DNA of 64,000 nucleotides, taken from positions 248,001-312,000 of the forward strand of contig NZ_RAZT01000001.1 of assembly GCF_003626635.1 (NCBI RefSeq), written 5' to 3'. Source of the stretch: Micromonospora musae. GTDB lineage: Bacteria; Actinomycetota; Actinomycetes; Mycobacteriales; Micromonosporaceae. The first letter of the stretch is position 1, and each line of letters starts with the position of its first letter. A model generated the notes under the pieces. It made no database searches, had not been told where the DNA came from, and saw only the letters and a list, made by a program, of their open reading frames with translations. Below, one piece after another: positions 46,680 to 54,807 of the stretch. A program made the translations under genes and the position numbers.

Positions 46680-48436
46680 GCGGGCTGCCCGTGCTCGGCG
46701 AACCGGTCGTGCTCGACGACGTCGGGCCGCCCCGCCGCGGTCGGGCGTACCCGGCGGCGCGCGCCTCCACCGCCCTGCTGCTACCCGCCGCGCTGCTCCT
46801 CGGCGGCCTGGTGCTCTGGCCGGTGCTGCGGACCCTGCACGCCAGCGTCACCAGCGACGGCCGTTGGGTCGGCGCCGCGCACTTCAAGGCCGTGCTGGCC
46901 GCGCCCGGCACCGGCGCGGTGGTCGGTCGTACAGTGCTGTGGGCGCTGCTCGTGCCGGCCGTGGTGACCGGGCTCGGTTACCTGCTCGCCGTCGCCTCCC
47001 GCCGCTCCGAGGAGGGCCGGCTGGTCCGGCTGATCCTGGTGGTGCCGACCGCGCTGCCGCTCGTGGTCACCGGCGTGACGTTCCGCCTGATGTACGACCC
47101 GGACCCGTCCCGGGGACTGGCCACCCTGGTCGCCGCGCGGCTGACCGGGCGCGGCGGCGACGACGTGCCGCAGCTGCTCGGTCCGGGCCTGGTCACCGTG
47201 GCGCTGATGTCCGCCTTCGTGTGGGCGTGGGTGGGCCTGGCGATGCTGGTGTTCCGGGCCGCCCTGGACCGGCTGCCGTCGAGCCTCGCCGACGCGGTCC
47301 GCGCGTACGGCGGAACCCGCCGGCACGTGCTCTGGGACGCGCAGTGGCGTCCGCTGCTGCTGCGTACGGTCGCGGTGGTCTTCGCCCTCGTGGCGCTCGG
47401 CACCAGCCGTACCTTCGACCTGATCCTGGTGATGGCGCCCGGGTCGGTGCGGGACGAGGCGGCGGTGCTCGCCCTGCGGGTCTGGCAGACCTCCGGCGGC
47501 ACCACCACCGGCGAGGGCGCGGCGCTCGGCGTGATCTGGCTGGCGGCGGTCGCCGCCGGCATGCTGGTGGCGGCGCTCTTCATCCGGCAGGCGTGGCCGC
47601 CCCCGCGGGCCGCCGAACCGGACCCGGTGGCGGCTCCGCCGCCACGGCTGTTCCGGCTGCTCGCCGCCGGCGCCGCCGCGGCCTGGCTGGTACCGCTCGC
47701 GGCCCTGGTGGCGACGTCGCTGCACGGGCCGGTGGACGCCGCGGCGCGCAGCTGGTGGTCGGCGCCGCCGAGCCTCGCCTCCTACCGCGAGGTGCTCACC
47801 GGTTCGGAGCTGTGGCGGTCGCTGGGCTTCACGTTGCTGCTGGCCGCCGGGGTCACCGCCACGGTGCTGGTCGTCGCGCTGCTCGCCGCGTACCCGCTGG
47901 CCGGGCTGACCGGGCCGGCCGCGCAGGTGACCGGCCTGCTGCTGATGATCGCCGTCGTCGTGCCGGTGCAGGTGATCGCCGGGCCGGTCAACGAGGTGCT
48001 CGGGGTGGCGCTCTCCTCCGGCACCGCCCGTGGTCTGGTGCTGGTGCACGTGGCGCTGGGGGTGCCGTTCGCGGTGCTGGTGCTGCGCAACGCGTTCGCG
48101 GACCTGCCGACCGGTCGGATGCGCGCCGCCCAGCTGGGTGGCCGGCACTGGTGGGGCACGCTGCGCCGGCTGGCCCGGCACTGCCGCCCGGCGATCGTCG
48201 CGGTGTCGGTGCTGGAGTTCGTGCAGGTCTGGAACGACCTGGTGGTCGGGCTGCTCTTCAGCGGCCCGGACTCGGCTCCGCTCGGGCTGTTCCTGGCCGG
48301 GCAGACTCGCGGTTTCGTGGCCAACAGCGGCGCGCTGGCGGCCGGCTCGGTGCTCGCCTCGACGCTGCCGGTGCTGCTGGTCGTGCTCGCCCGGCGGCAT
48401 CTCGTCGCCGGCCTCGTCTCCGGTGGTGTCCGGTGA
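46676..48436 (+). CDS. Fused ABC transporter permease, two MalF/MalG-like halves
   Basis: 586 aa, about 12 membrane helices. Each half carries an EAA-like coupling loop: ADAVRAYGGTRRHVLWDAQW (first) and RAAQLGGRHWWGTLRRLARH (second). CUT1 permeases are usually two separate proteins; here they are one polypeptide. ATG 46676 overlaps the binding protein's stop. The coupling helices would normally contact an ATPase such as the neighbouring pseudo-ATPase or a shared MsiK-type ATPase. Confidence 0.88.
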   Translation: MSGLPVLGEPVVLDDVGPPRRGRAYPAARASTALLLPAALLLGGLVLWPVLRTLHASVTSDGRWVGAAHFKAVLAAPGTGAVVGRTVLWALLVPAVVTGLGYLLAVASRRSEEGRLVRLILVVPTALPLVVTGVTFRLMYDPDPSRGLATLVAARLTGRGGDDVPQLLGPGLVTVALMSAFVWAWVGLAMLVFRAALDRLPSSLADAVRAYGGTRRHVLWDAQWRPLLLRTVAVVFALVALGTSRTFDLILVMAPGSVRDEAAVLALRVWQTSGGTTTGEGAALGVIWLAAVAAGMLVAALFIRQAWPPPRAAEPDPVAAPPPRLFRLLAAGAAAAWLVPLAALVATSLHGPVDAAARSWWSAPPSLASYREVLTGSELWRSLGFTLLLAAGVTATVLVVALLAAYPLAGLTGPAAQVTGLLLMIAVVVPVQVIAGPVNEVLGVALSSGTARGLVLVHVALGVPFAVLVLRNAFADLPTGRMRAAQLGGRHWWGTLRRLARHCRPAIVAVSVLEFVQVWNDLVVGLLFSGPDSAPLGLFLAGQTRGFVANSGALAAGSVLASTLPVLLVVLARRHLVAGLVSGGVR

Positions 48437-50826
48437 CCGGCCCGACCGGTCGCGAGGGCGGACGACCGCCCCGCTGGCCGTTCCTGGTGGCGGTCAGCAC
48501 GGTGGTCGGCGGCGTGATCGTCAACCTGGCCAGCAACCTCCTCTCCGAGCTGGCCGCCGGCATCCTCGGCCCGGCGAGCCTCGCCCTGGTGATCAGCGGC
48601 GGGCTCGGCTGGGTGGTGTTCGACGTACGCCGCCGCCGGGCCGGGCGGCTCGACCGGCCGGAGTCCGGGGAGGCCGTCTCGGCCCCGAGCGGCGCGCCGA
48701 CCCTGCCGCCGGAGCGGATGAACGGTTGGCCGTCGCCGGGACGAATGCCCGGTTGGGACGCCGCTGTGGACGACGTCACCGAGCTGCTCGGGCGCGAGCA
48801 GGCAGTGGCCGTACGGGGGCGGCGGGCTGTGGGCACGTCGGCGTGCGCGATCCAGGCCGCCAACCGCTGCCGCGGCGACTTTCCGGACGGGCAGTACTAC
48901 CTCGACCTGCGCCCCGGTGGGCGGCCCCGCTCGGCAAGGCAGGTGCTCACCGCGCTGGCCCGCATCCTGGGCACACCGCCGCCGACCTCCGGCCGCGCGC
49001 AGGCGCTCGCCGAAGCGGCCGACGCGCTGCGCCGGCACCTCGACGGCCGGCGGATCCTGGTGGTGCTCGACAACGTCGACCGCCCCGAGCAGGTGCGTCC
49101 GCTGCTGCCGCCGACCACCCGCACCTGCCGGCTGCTGCTCGCCGGCGGGCCGGCGCTGATCGGTCTCCAGGGTGTGGCGGAGCGCTGGATCAACGAGCCC
49201 GACGTCGACGACGCCGTCGAGATCTTCGCGGCGGGGGGCGCGGCCGCCCCCGCCGCCCGCAACCGTCGCGTCGACCCGCGCACCGACCCGCTCGTGCGGG
49301 ACATCGTGGAGATCTGCGGACGGCAACCCCGGGCGGTACGCGCGCTGGGCTACCGGGCGGCGCAGCACAGCTGGCGGCACGCGGACGTGCTCGACGCGCT
49401 GCAGCGGGCGGTACGGACACCGCCGCACCAGCGCATCGCACTCGCCCCGGCCGCCCGGCTGCTCACCGAGGCCGACGCCGCGTACCGGGCGCTCTCCGCC
49501 GAGGCCCGCCGGCTCTACCGGCTGATGTCGCTCACCCCGGCCCCGGTGGATCGGGCGACGATCGCGGCGCTGGCCGCCCGCCGCCCCGAGCAGGTGGCCA
49601 CGCTCCTGGACGAGCTGACCGCCACCGCGTTCGTCCGGGGCCGCGACGGCGACCGCTATGAGATCCGCCCGCCGCTGGCCGGGTACGCCCGGCTGCATCT
49701 GCGCGACGGTGAACCGCTCCGCCGGCGCGTCGCCGCGCAGGCCCGGCTCACCCGGCACCTGGCGAAGCACGCCGAGCGGCACGCCGCCGGCCTCGCCGCG
49801 CTCGGGTCACCGCCGGACCGGGAGTGGACGCTGCCGCTGGACGAGGACCCGTACGGCTGGTTCGACCTGCACCAGGAGCTGCTGCTGGCGGTGGTGCGGG
49901 TGCCTGCCGGCGCGGCCGAGACGCTGCCGCGCCGGGTCCGCCGCTGGTGGTTCCGGCTCGCCGTGGCGCTCTGCGGCTGGCTGGCGCACGCCGAGCGGCT
50001 CGACGAGTGGGAGCAGGTCTGCACCACGGTGCTGGCCACGCCCACCGCCGAGGACCGGCCCGAGGTCTCCGGCTGGGCACACAACGAGTTGGGCGCGCTG
50101 CACCGGCGTCGGCACGATCCGCACGGCGCCGTCGCCGTGCTGCACCTGGCGGTCACCGAGCGCGGCCGGCGGGCCACCGCCCAGGCCCGGATGAACCTCG
50201 GGATCGCCCTGCTCGACCTGGGGCAGCTCGACGACGCGGTGGACCACCTGGCCCGATCGCGGCGGCACCGCTCCGGCTCGGACCGGGCCGGACTCGCGCT
50301 GACCGACCTGGCGCTGGGCGCCGCCCGGCTGGCCCGGGGTGAGTGGGACGGCGCGCACCGCCACCTGGTCCGGGCGGCGAACACGTTCAGCGCGCTCGGC
50401 GACGCACGCGGCTACGCGGCCGCGTTGACCAACCTGGTGCTGGTGCACGCCGGCCTCGGTGAGCACCTGGACGCGGCGCAGGCGTGGCGTGCGGCGCTGC
50501 GCGAGTACGACTCGGTCAACGACCCGACCGGTCGGGCCGCGGCGCTGCTCAACGCCGGCGCTGCGCTGCTGACCGCAGCTCCGGGGCAGGCCCGTCAGGC
50601 GTACGACTGGCTGGCCGAGAGCCGCCGGCTACGCGAGGGCAGCCGGCTGACCGCCGGGCTGGGCCGCACCCTGCTCTACCTCGGCGACGCGGCGGCGGCC
50701 CTGGACGATCCGGACGAGGCCCGCCGGCACTGGGTCGACGCGGTGGGGATCTGCGAGGCGGTCGGGGACACCGCCGGTCAGACGGCCGCCGATGCCCGTC
50801 TGAACAGCCCCGTCCACGAATCCTGA
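48433..50826 (+). CDS. Membrane-anchored NB-ARC/TPR STAND-like protein with degenerate P-loop
   Basis: 797 aa. Two helices at about 15-32 and 38-63 anchor it. Residues 85-300 form an NB-ARC-like domain: P-loop position GRRAVGTS (129-136) has Thr for Lys, while Walker B ILVVLDNVD (208-216) is intact. A winged-helix-like stretch (about 320-400) and a C-terminal TPR array of about 300 residues follow (NELGALHRRRHDP, MNLGIALLDLGQLDDAVDHLA, LTNLVLVHAGLGEH). GTG 48433 overlaps the permease stop. STAND proteins normally bind ATP as sensors; the missing Lys makes classical hydrolysis doubtful. Confidence 0.82.
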   Translation: MTGPTGREGGRPPRWPFLVAVSTVVGGVIVNLASNLLSELAAGILGPASLALVISGGLGWVVFDVRRRRAGRLDRPESGEAVSAPSGAPTLPPERMNGWPSPGRMPGWDAAVDDVTELLGREQAVAVRGRRAVGTSACAIQAANRCRGDFPDGQYYLDLRPGGRPRSARQVLTALARILGTPPPTSGRAQALAEAADALRRHLDGRRILVVLDNVDRPEQVRPLLPPTTRTCRLLLAGGPALIGLQGVAERWINEPDVDDAVEIFAAGGAAAPAARNRRVDPRTDPLVRDIVEICGRQPRAVRALGYRAAQHSWRHADVLDALQRAVRTPPHQRIALAPAARLLTEADAAYRALSAEARRLYRLMSLTPAPVDRATIAALAARRPEQVATLLDELTATAFVRGRDGDRYEIRPPLAGYARLHLRDGEPLRRRVAAQARLTRHLAKHAERHAAGLAALGSPPDREWTLPLDEDPYGWFDLHQELLLAVVRVPAGAAETLPRRVRRWWFRLAVALCGWLAHAERLDEWEQVCTTVLATPTAEDRPEVSGWAHNELGALHRRRHDPHGAVAVLHLAVTERGRRATAQARMNLGIALLDLGQLDDAVDHLARSRRHRSGSDRAGLALTDLALGAARLARGEWDGAHRHLVRAANTFSALGDARGYAAALTNLVLVHAGLGEHLDAAQAWRAALREYDSVNDPTGRAAALLNAGAALLTAAPGQARQAYDWLAESRRLREGSRLTAGLGRTLLYLGDAAAALDDPDEARRHWVDAVGICEAVGDTAGQTAADARLNSPVHES

Positions 50827-50885
50827 CCCACCACCCGCCCCGCCCCGCCGCGCCCGCCCCGCCCCGCCCCGCCAAGAGCTGCGCG

Positions 50886-50939
50886 CTTTCAGAGAAAGTG
50901 CTGTCTCAACACGCGCCGAGGCAACACTTTCTCTGAAAG
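50886..50939. repeat. Perfect 15-bp inverted repeat, 24-nt loop
   Basis: ctttcagagaaagtg (50886-50900) and cactttctctgaaag (50925-50939). It is AT-rich against a GC-rich pyrimidine tract (50827-50875) and lies 60 bp past the STAND gene. It could be its terminator or a dispersed palindromic element; this form recurs in Micromonospora intergenic DNA as far as I recall. Confidence 0.65.
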
Positions 50940-51100
50940 TGCACCGCGCCGAGCCGAGCGGGGGGTGGCGGCGACTTTGATGATCGTCGTCGTGGCGGGC
51001 CGCGCGGGGGTTGATCGGTCTGGATCTGGATAGGATCGAACGATTTGTGACTTCGGCTCGGCGGGGGCTTGGCGACCCCGGCGGCGAGATGGGAGATGAG

Positions 51101-51913
51101 ATGGGCGACGCGCAGCGGCGGTTCGGTGGCCTCGCCGCCGACAGCCACGGGGCCGACGGCGGCCGCCCGCCGTTGGTGCTGGTGCACGGCCTGACGTACG
51201 ACCGGACCCAGTGGGGGCCGACCCTGCGCGAACTGGCCGCGCTCGATCCGGGCCGGCGGGTGCTCGTGCTCGACCTGCCCGGACACGGTGAGTCCCCGGG
51301 ACGCGAGTCGTACCAGACCGCTGACGTCGCGGACGTGGTGCATGCGGCGGTGACCGAGGCCGGCCTGGACCGGCCGGTGCTGGTGGGCCACTCGCTCGGC
51401 GGGGCGTTGGCCACGATCTACGCCGCCCGCCACCCGACCCGCGGGGTGGTGAACGTGGACCAGCCGCTGCTGCTGGGCCCCTTCGGTGAGCTGCTGCGCC
51501 GCAACGAGCCGCTGCTGCGCAGCCCCGAGTACCTGCGGCTCTGGGAGTCGCTGCTGGCCGGGATGGGGATCGACCAGTTGCCGCCGGCCGCGCAGGAGAT
51601 GGTCCGTACGGCCACCACTCCCCGCCAGGAGCTGCTGCTCGGGTACTGGGGCGAGATCCTGGTGACGGCGGACGAGGCGTTCACCGCGCAGCGGGTACGG
51701 GAGCTGGAGCGGATCCGGTCGCTCGGCGTTCCGTACCACTACGTGGCGGGCAGTGAGCCGCCGCCGCCGTACCGGCAGTGGTTGGAGTCGGTGCTGCCCA
51801 ACGTGATCATCGACGTCCTGCCCGGCGGGAGCCACTTCCCGCACCTGTCGCACCCGGCCGAGCTCGCCCGGATCATCGCCGACGTCGGCAGCGGCCCGTC
51901 GGGCGATCGCTGA
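51101..51913 (+). CDS. Alpha/beta-fold hydrolase
   Basis: 270 aa. PLVLVHGLTYDRTQWGPT, nucleophile GHSLGG (Ser about 94), acid in HYVAGSEPPPP region, His in GGSHFPHL. Typical esterase/haloperoxidase-like size. ATG 51101 is preferred (GGGAG five bases upstream) over ATG 51089 and the longer frame. Single gene; a strong terminator lies between it and the convergent alpha-galactosidase. Confidence 0.88.
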   Translation: MGDAQRRFGGLAADSHGADGGRPPLVLVHGLTYDRTQWGPTLRELAALDPGRRVLVLDLPGHGESPGRESYQTADVADVVHAAVTEAGLDRPVLVGHSLGGALATIYAARHPTRGVVNVDQPLLLGPFGELLRRNEPLLRSPEYLRLWESLLAGMGIDQLPPAAQEMVRTATTPRQELLLGYWGEILVTADEAFTAQRVRELERIRSLGVPYHYVAGSEPPPPYRQWLESVLPNVIIDVLPGGSHFPHLSHPAELARIIADVGSGPSGDR

Positions 51914-51967
51914 TCCACGCGGCTTTCCCTCACGTCGGCCCCCGTGACGAGGCCGAACGGAGGACGG

Positions 51968-52004
51968 CGGCGCACCCGGATGATTACGTCACCCGGGTGC
52001 GCCG
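51968..52004. terminator. Bidirectional hairpin terminator
   Basis: cggcgcacccgg (51968-51979) with ccgggtgcgccg (51993-52004), 12-bp stem and 13-nt loop, in the 100-bp gap between the convergent hydrolase and alpha-galactosidase genes. Confidence 0.75.
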
Positions 52005-52013
52005 GCATCCGCC

Positions 52014-54089
52014 TCAGCAGGTGACGGTCAGGCCCGCCCAGTCGGCGCGGTCGTTGTAACCGCCGTCGCCGGCGTCACCGACCACCAGGTCGAGCACCCG
52101 GACGCCGGTCAGGTCGACGTCGACCTGGTGCACCGCGTCCCGGGTCACCACGCCGCTGTCGTACAGCACCTTGCCGTCGCCGACGACCTGGAAGGTGGCG
52201 GTGCCACCGTCCGGGCCGACGTTGTTGACCGCGTCGTCGATGCCGACGACGGCGGCGAGCCGGCCGCACTGGTCACCGACGTAGTAGCGGACCGTGGACG
52301 GGGAGGCGACACCGAGGCCGGTCGGGTAGACCTGGCCGAGCATCTTGATCGGCGATCCGCCGCCGACGCTCTGGTCGACGGTCGGGCTCATCCAGCCGCT
52401 GGTGGCGCTGATCCAGGTGTGGTGCGACAGCAGGGCCTCGCCGTCGGGCGGCACCGGCGCGACCACCAGGGTCGCGGCCGTACGCTGCCGCAGCCGGCCG
52501 TGGCCGAGCACGTCGTACGAGGTGGTGGCGGTCAGCGTGGCGGTGCCGGGGCTCGCCGTGGCCGGCAGGGTCACCGCGAAGCCGAGCGTGGCGCTGCCAC
52601 CGGGGATCAGCAGCTTCGGCGCCCGGCCGAGCGCCCGGACCTGCCAGCCGTCCGGCGTGCTCAGCGTGACCTGCGGGGTGAAGACGGGCAGCAGGCCGTC
52701 GTTGCGGACGGCGACCTGGACTGTCGCCTCATCCCCGCCGGCGAGCACCGGTGCGGTGCCCTCGGGCAGCGCGTCGCCGCCGACCCTCGTCACCTGCGGA
52801 AGCCCGGCGGTGACGTGCGGGACGCCCGGCAGGCCGTGCGCCTTCGCGACGCGGAACAGCGCCGCGCCGTGGGCGGGGACGGCCGCGCTGATGGTGCCGG
52901 CGCTCTCGGTGACCTGGTCGGTCCAGGCGTTCCTGAGGGTGAACCGGCTCCCGCTCAGGCCGACGGCCGACGCCTTCGCGGTGAGGGTCTTCGAGCTCTC
53001 GCCGCGGTTGAGCAGCAGCACGGCCCGGTCACCGTTGGCGAGGCGCTTCACCCACGTCTCGGTGGTGCCGGCGGGGCCGACGCGGACGGCCTGCACGGCC
53101 GCCGGGTCCTGGTTGATGGCGAGCGCGTCGGCGTCGGTGAGGATGTCGACGGAGGTCTGGCCGAGCTTACGGATGTCGCTGCCGACGATCAGCGGCGCGG
53201 CGGCCACCGACCAGAGCGACATCTGGGTGCGGAACTCCTCGTCGCTCATGCCGAGCTCGGGGGCGAGGTAGTCCGGGTCGTTGAAGCGGCCCGGCCCGGC
53301 GACCTCGGGGTGCCGCGCGTTCGCGTCGTAGTTGCGCAGCACGTCCTTGAACTTGATGTCGCCGACGAAGCCGACGTCGGTGTACGTCCGCCAGGACTGC
53401 GCGATCTCCGGGGCGTACGTCCACGAGTACGTGGACTGCTGCTCCTCCGGGTAGTTGCCCCAGTCGGGCGAGGTCACCGGGTTGCAGAGGTTGAAGATGA
53501 TCGGACGACCGCTGGCGTTGTTCCGCAGCGCCCGGGCGAACTCGGTGTAGGCGGTCTTCGGGTCCAGGTCGGCGGCGATGCCGCAGAGGAAGTCCACCTT
53601 GACCGCGTCGAACTCCAGGGCGGCGAAGTGGTCGGCGTCGCGCTGGTAGTAGCCGCCGCCGCTGCCGAGCCCGCACTTGCCCGGGATGTACGGCCCGGCG
53701 TCGGTGTAGATGCCGGCCCGCAGACCCTTGGAGTGGATGTAGTCGACCAGGGGCTTCAGACCGTTGGGGAAGCGGGTCCGGTCGGCTTGGAGGTCACCGG
53801 CGGCGGTGCGCGGCTCCGGGTCCTGCCAGCCGCCGTCGAGCCAGACGATGTCGTAGCCGGCCTTGGCCATGCCGCGGGCGACCAGGGCGTCGGCGACTTC
53901 GCGTACCGACTGCTCGGAGAAGTTGCCGCCGAGTCCGAAGTAGGTGTTCCAGCCCTGGTAGGGGGTGGGGCTCAGCACCTGCTGGGGTGCCGGCCGCGCG
54001 CCGGTGGCCGGGGCGGCCTGGGCGGGCGCGGGTACGACCAGCAGGCCCGCCGCGAGGGCGAGCAGGCCCGTGAGGGCGTGTCGTTTCAC
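52014..54089 (-). CDS. Secreted GH27 alpha-galactosidase with NPCBM domain
   Basis: 691 aa. Signal peptide (LTGLLALAAGLLVVPAPAQA). The GH27 barrel opens TPYQGWNTYFGLGG. The nucleophile is Asp166 (VKVDFLCG) and acid/base Asp271 (GRFNDPDYLAPE). A Greek-key C-terminal domain, a NEW3-type domain (about 450-535) and a C-terminal NPCBM module (about 555-691) with WMSPTVDQSVGGG follow. It removes terminal alpha-galactose (or arabinopyranose) from polysaccharides outside the cell. The start is ATG 54089, and the promoter carries a palindromic operator. Confidence 0.95.
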   Translation of the reverse strand: MKRHALTGLLALAAGLLVVPAPAQAAPATGARPAPQQVLSPTPYQGWNTYFGLGGNFSEQSVREVADALVARGMAKAGYDIVWLDGGWQDPEPRTAAGDLQADRTRFPNGLKPLVDYIHSKGLRAGIYTDAGPYIPGKCGLGSGGGYYQRDADHFAALEFDAVKVDFLCGIAADLDPKTAYTEFARALRNNASGRPIIFNLCNPVTSPDWGNYPEEQQSTYSWTYAPEIAQSWRTYTDVGFVGDIKFKDVLRNYDANARHPEVAGPGRFNDPDYLAPELGMSDEEFRTQMSLWSVAAAPLIVGSDIRKLGQTSVDILTDADALAINQDPAAVQAVRVGPAGTTETWVKRLANGDRAVLLLNRGESSKTLTAKASAVGLSGSRFTLRNAWTDQVTESAGTISAAVPAHGAALFRVAKAHGLPGVPHVTAGLPQVTRVGGDALPEGTAPVLAGGDEATVQVAVRNDGLLPVFTPQVTLSTPDGWQVRALGRAPKLLIPGGSATLGFAVTLPATASPGTATLTATTSYDVLGHGRLRQRTAATLVVAPVPPDGEALLSHHTWISATSGWMSPTVDQSVGGGSPIKMLGQVYPTGLGVASPSTVRYYVGDQCGRLAAVVGIDDAVNNVGPDGGTATFQVVGDGKVLYDSGVVTRDAVHQVDVDLTGVRVLDLVVGDAGDGGYNDRADWAGLTVTC

Positions 54090-54167
54090 ATCGGATTCCT
54101 TTGCTCCCGGGGGTGGACGGACGCCCCGAGATCCTCCATCCGGTTGCGAAGACGTGTCAATAATATT

Positions 54168-54180
54168 TCGTAAATTACGA
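54168..54180. promoter_or_regulatory. Palindromic operator upstream of the alpha-galactosidase gene
   Basis: tcgtaa-a-ttacga, perfect, in a short AT-rich island (54158-54185) about 80-90 bp upstream of the start. Sugar-responsive ROK or LacI-type repressors in actinomycetes bind sites of this style; which one acts here is unknown. Confidence 0.55.
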
Positions 54181-54279
54181 GTACTGGTTTCGCGCGTGCT
54201 CCTCGCCGACGCCCCGGCGGATCAGTCGGAGGGTGGCTCCGGCCCCCACGGCCGCCGACGGCCGTCGGGCCGGGCGCGT

Positions 54280-54651
54280 TCAGGCGTCGGGATGGTCGAC
54301 GATGGCGCCGGACGAGTAGTGGATCGTCTGCGCCACCAGCAGCCCGTCCCGGACGACGTAGGTGTCCACCCCGTCGTGCAGGGCGATGTCGCCGGCGGAG
54401 CACCGGCCGGACCAGACGAGCATCCCCACGTCGCCGTCGACGAGCACCTGCCGGTACTGGTAATCCCCGTCCTGGACGTAGGTGCGCAGGATGGCGGCGA
54501 GATGCCGTACGCCGTCGTGGCCATGGTGGACGCCCTCGGCCGAGAGCAGGCGGACGGCGGGGTGGTAGTTCTCCCGGAGGTCGCCCTCGAGGTCTCCCCG
54601 CATGCGACGGCGCAGGTGGTCCAGCACGACATCGCGGGTGGTGCGAATCAT
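54280..54651 (-). CDS. NTF2/SnoaL-like small protein
   Basis: 123 aa. RRRMRGDLEGDLRENYHPAVRLLSAEGVHHGHDGVRHLAAIL is the classical opening of the SnoaL/NTF2-like fold, with curved sheet YQYRQVLVDGDVGMLVWSG and VVRDGLLVAQTIHYSS. Usually a binding or isomerase scaffold; substrate unknown. ATG 54651 with a GGAGAGGC-like ribosome binding site. Single gene. Confidence 0.82.
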   Translation of the reverse strand: MIRTTRDVVLDHLRRRMRGDLEGDLRENYHPAVRLLSAEGVHHGHDGVRHLAAILRTYVQDGDYQYRQVLVDGDVGMLVWSGRCSAGDIALHDGVDTYVVRDGLLVAQTIHYSSGAIVDHPDA

Positions 54652-54807
54652 GTGCCTCTCCTGTCCGACTCGTCCGGGATCCTCGCGCCGGTCTACCCGG
54701 CAGAGGCTGCGGGCACACGCGCGGGGACAGGCGGGCCGGTCGGCGAGGCCGACCTGACGGAGCCCCCGGCGGTCCGGTGCCGGTGTCCGGGCGCTGCCGT
54801 CGCGGTC

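Noticed and set aside
46666-50826. One continuous 1386-codon plus-strand reading frame
   Set aside because: Its first 1767 bases are the wrong frame of the permease gene. The true proteins are the permease (46676-48436) and the STAND-like protein from GTG 48433.
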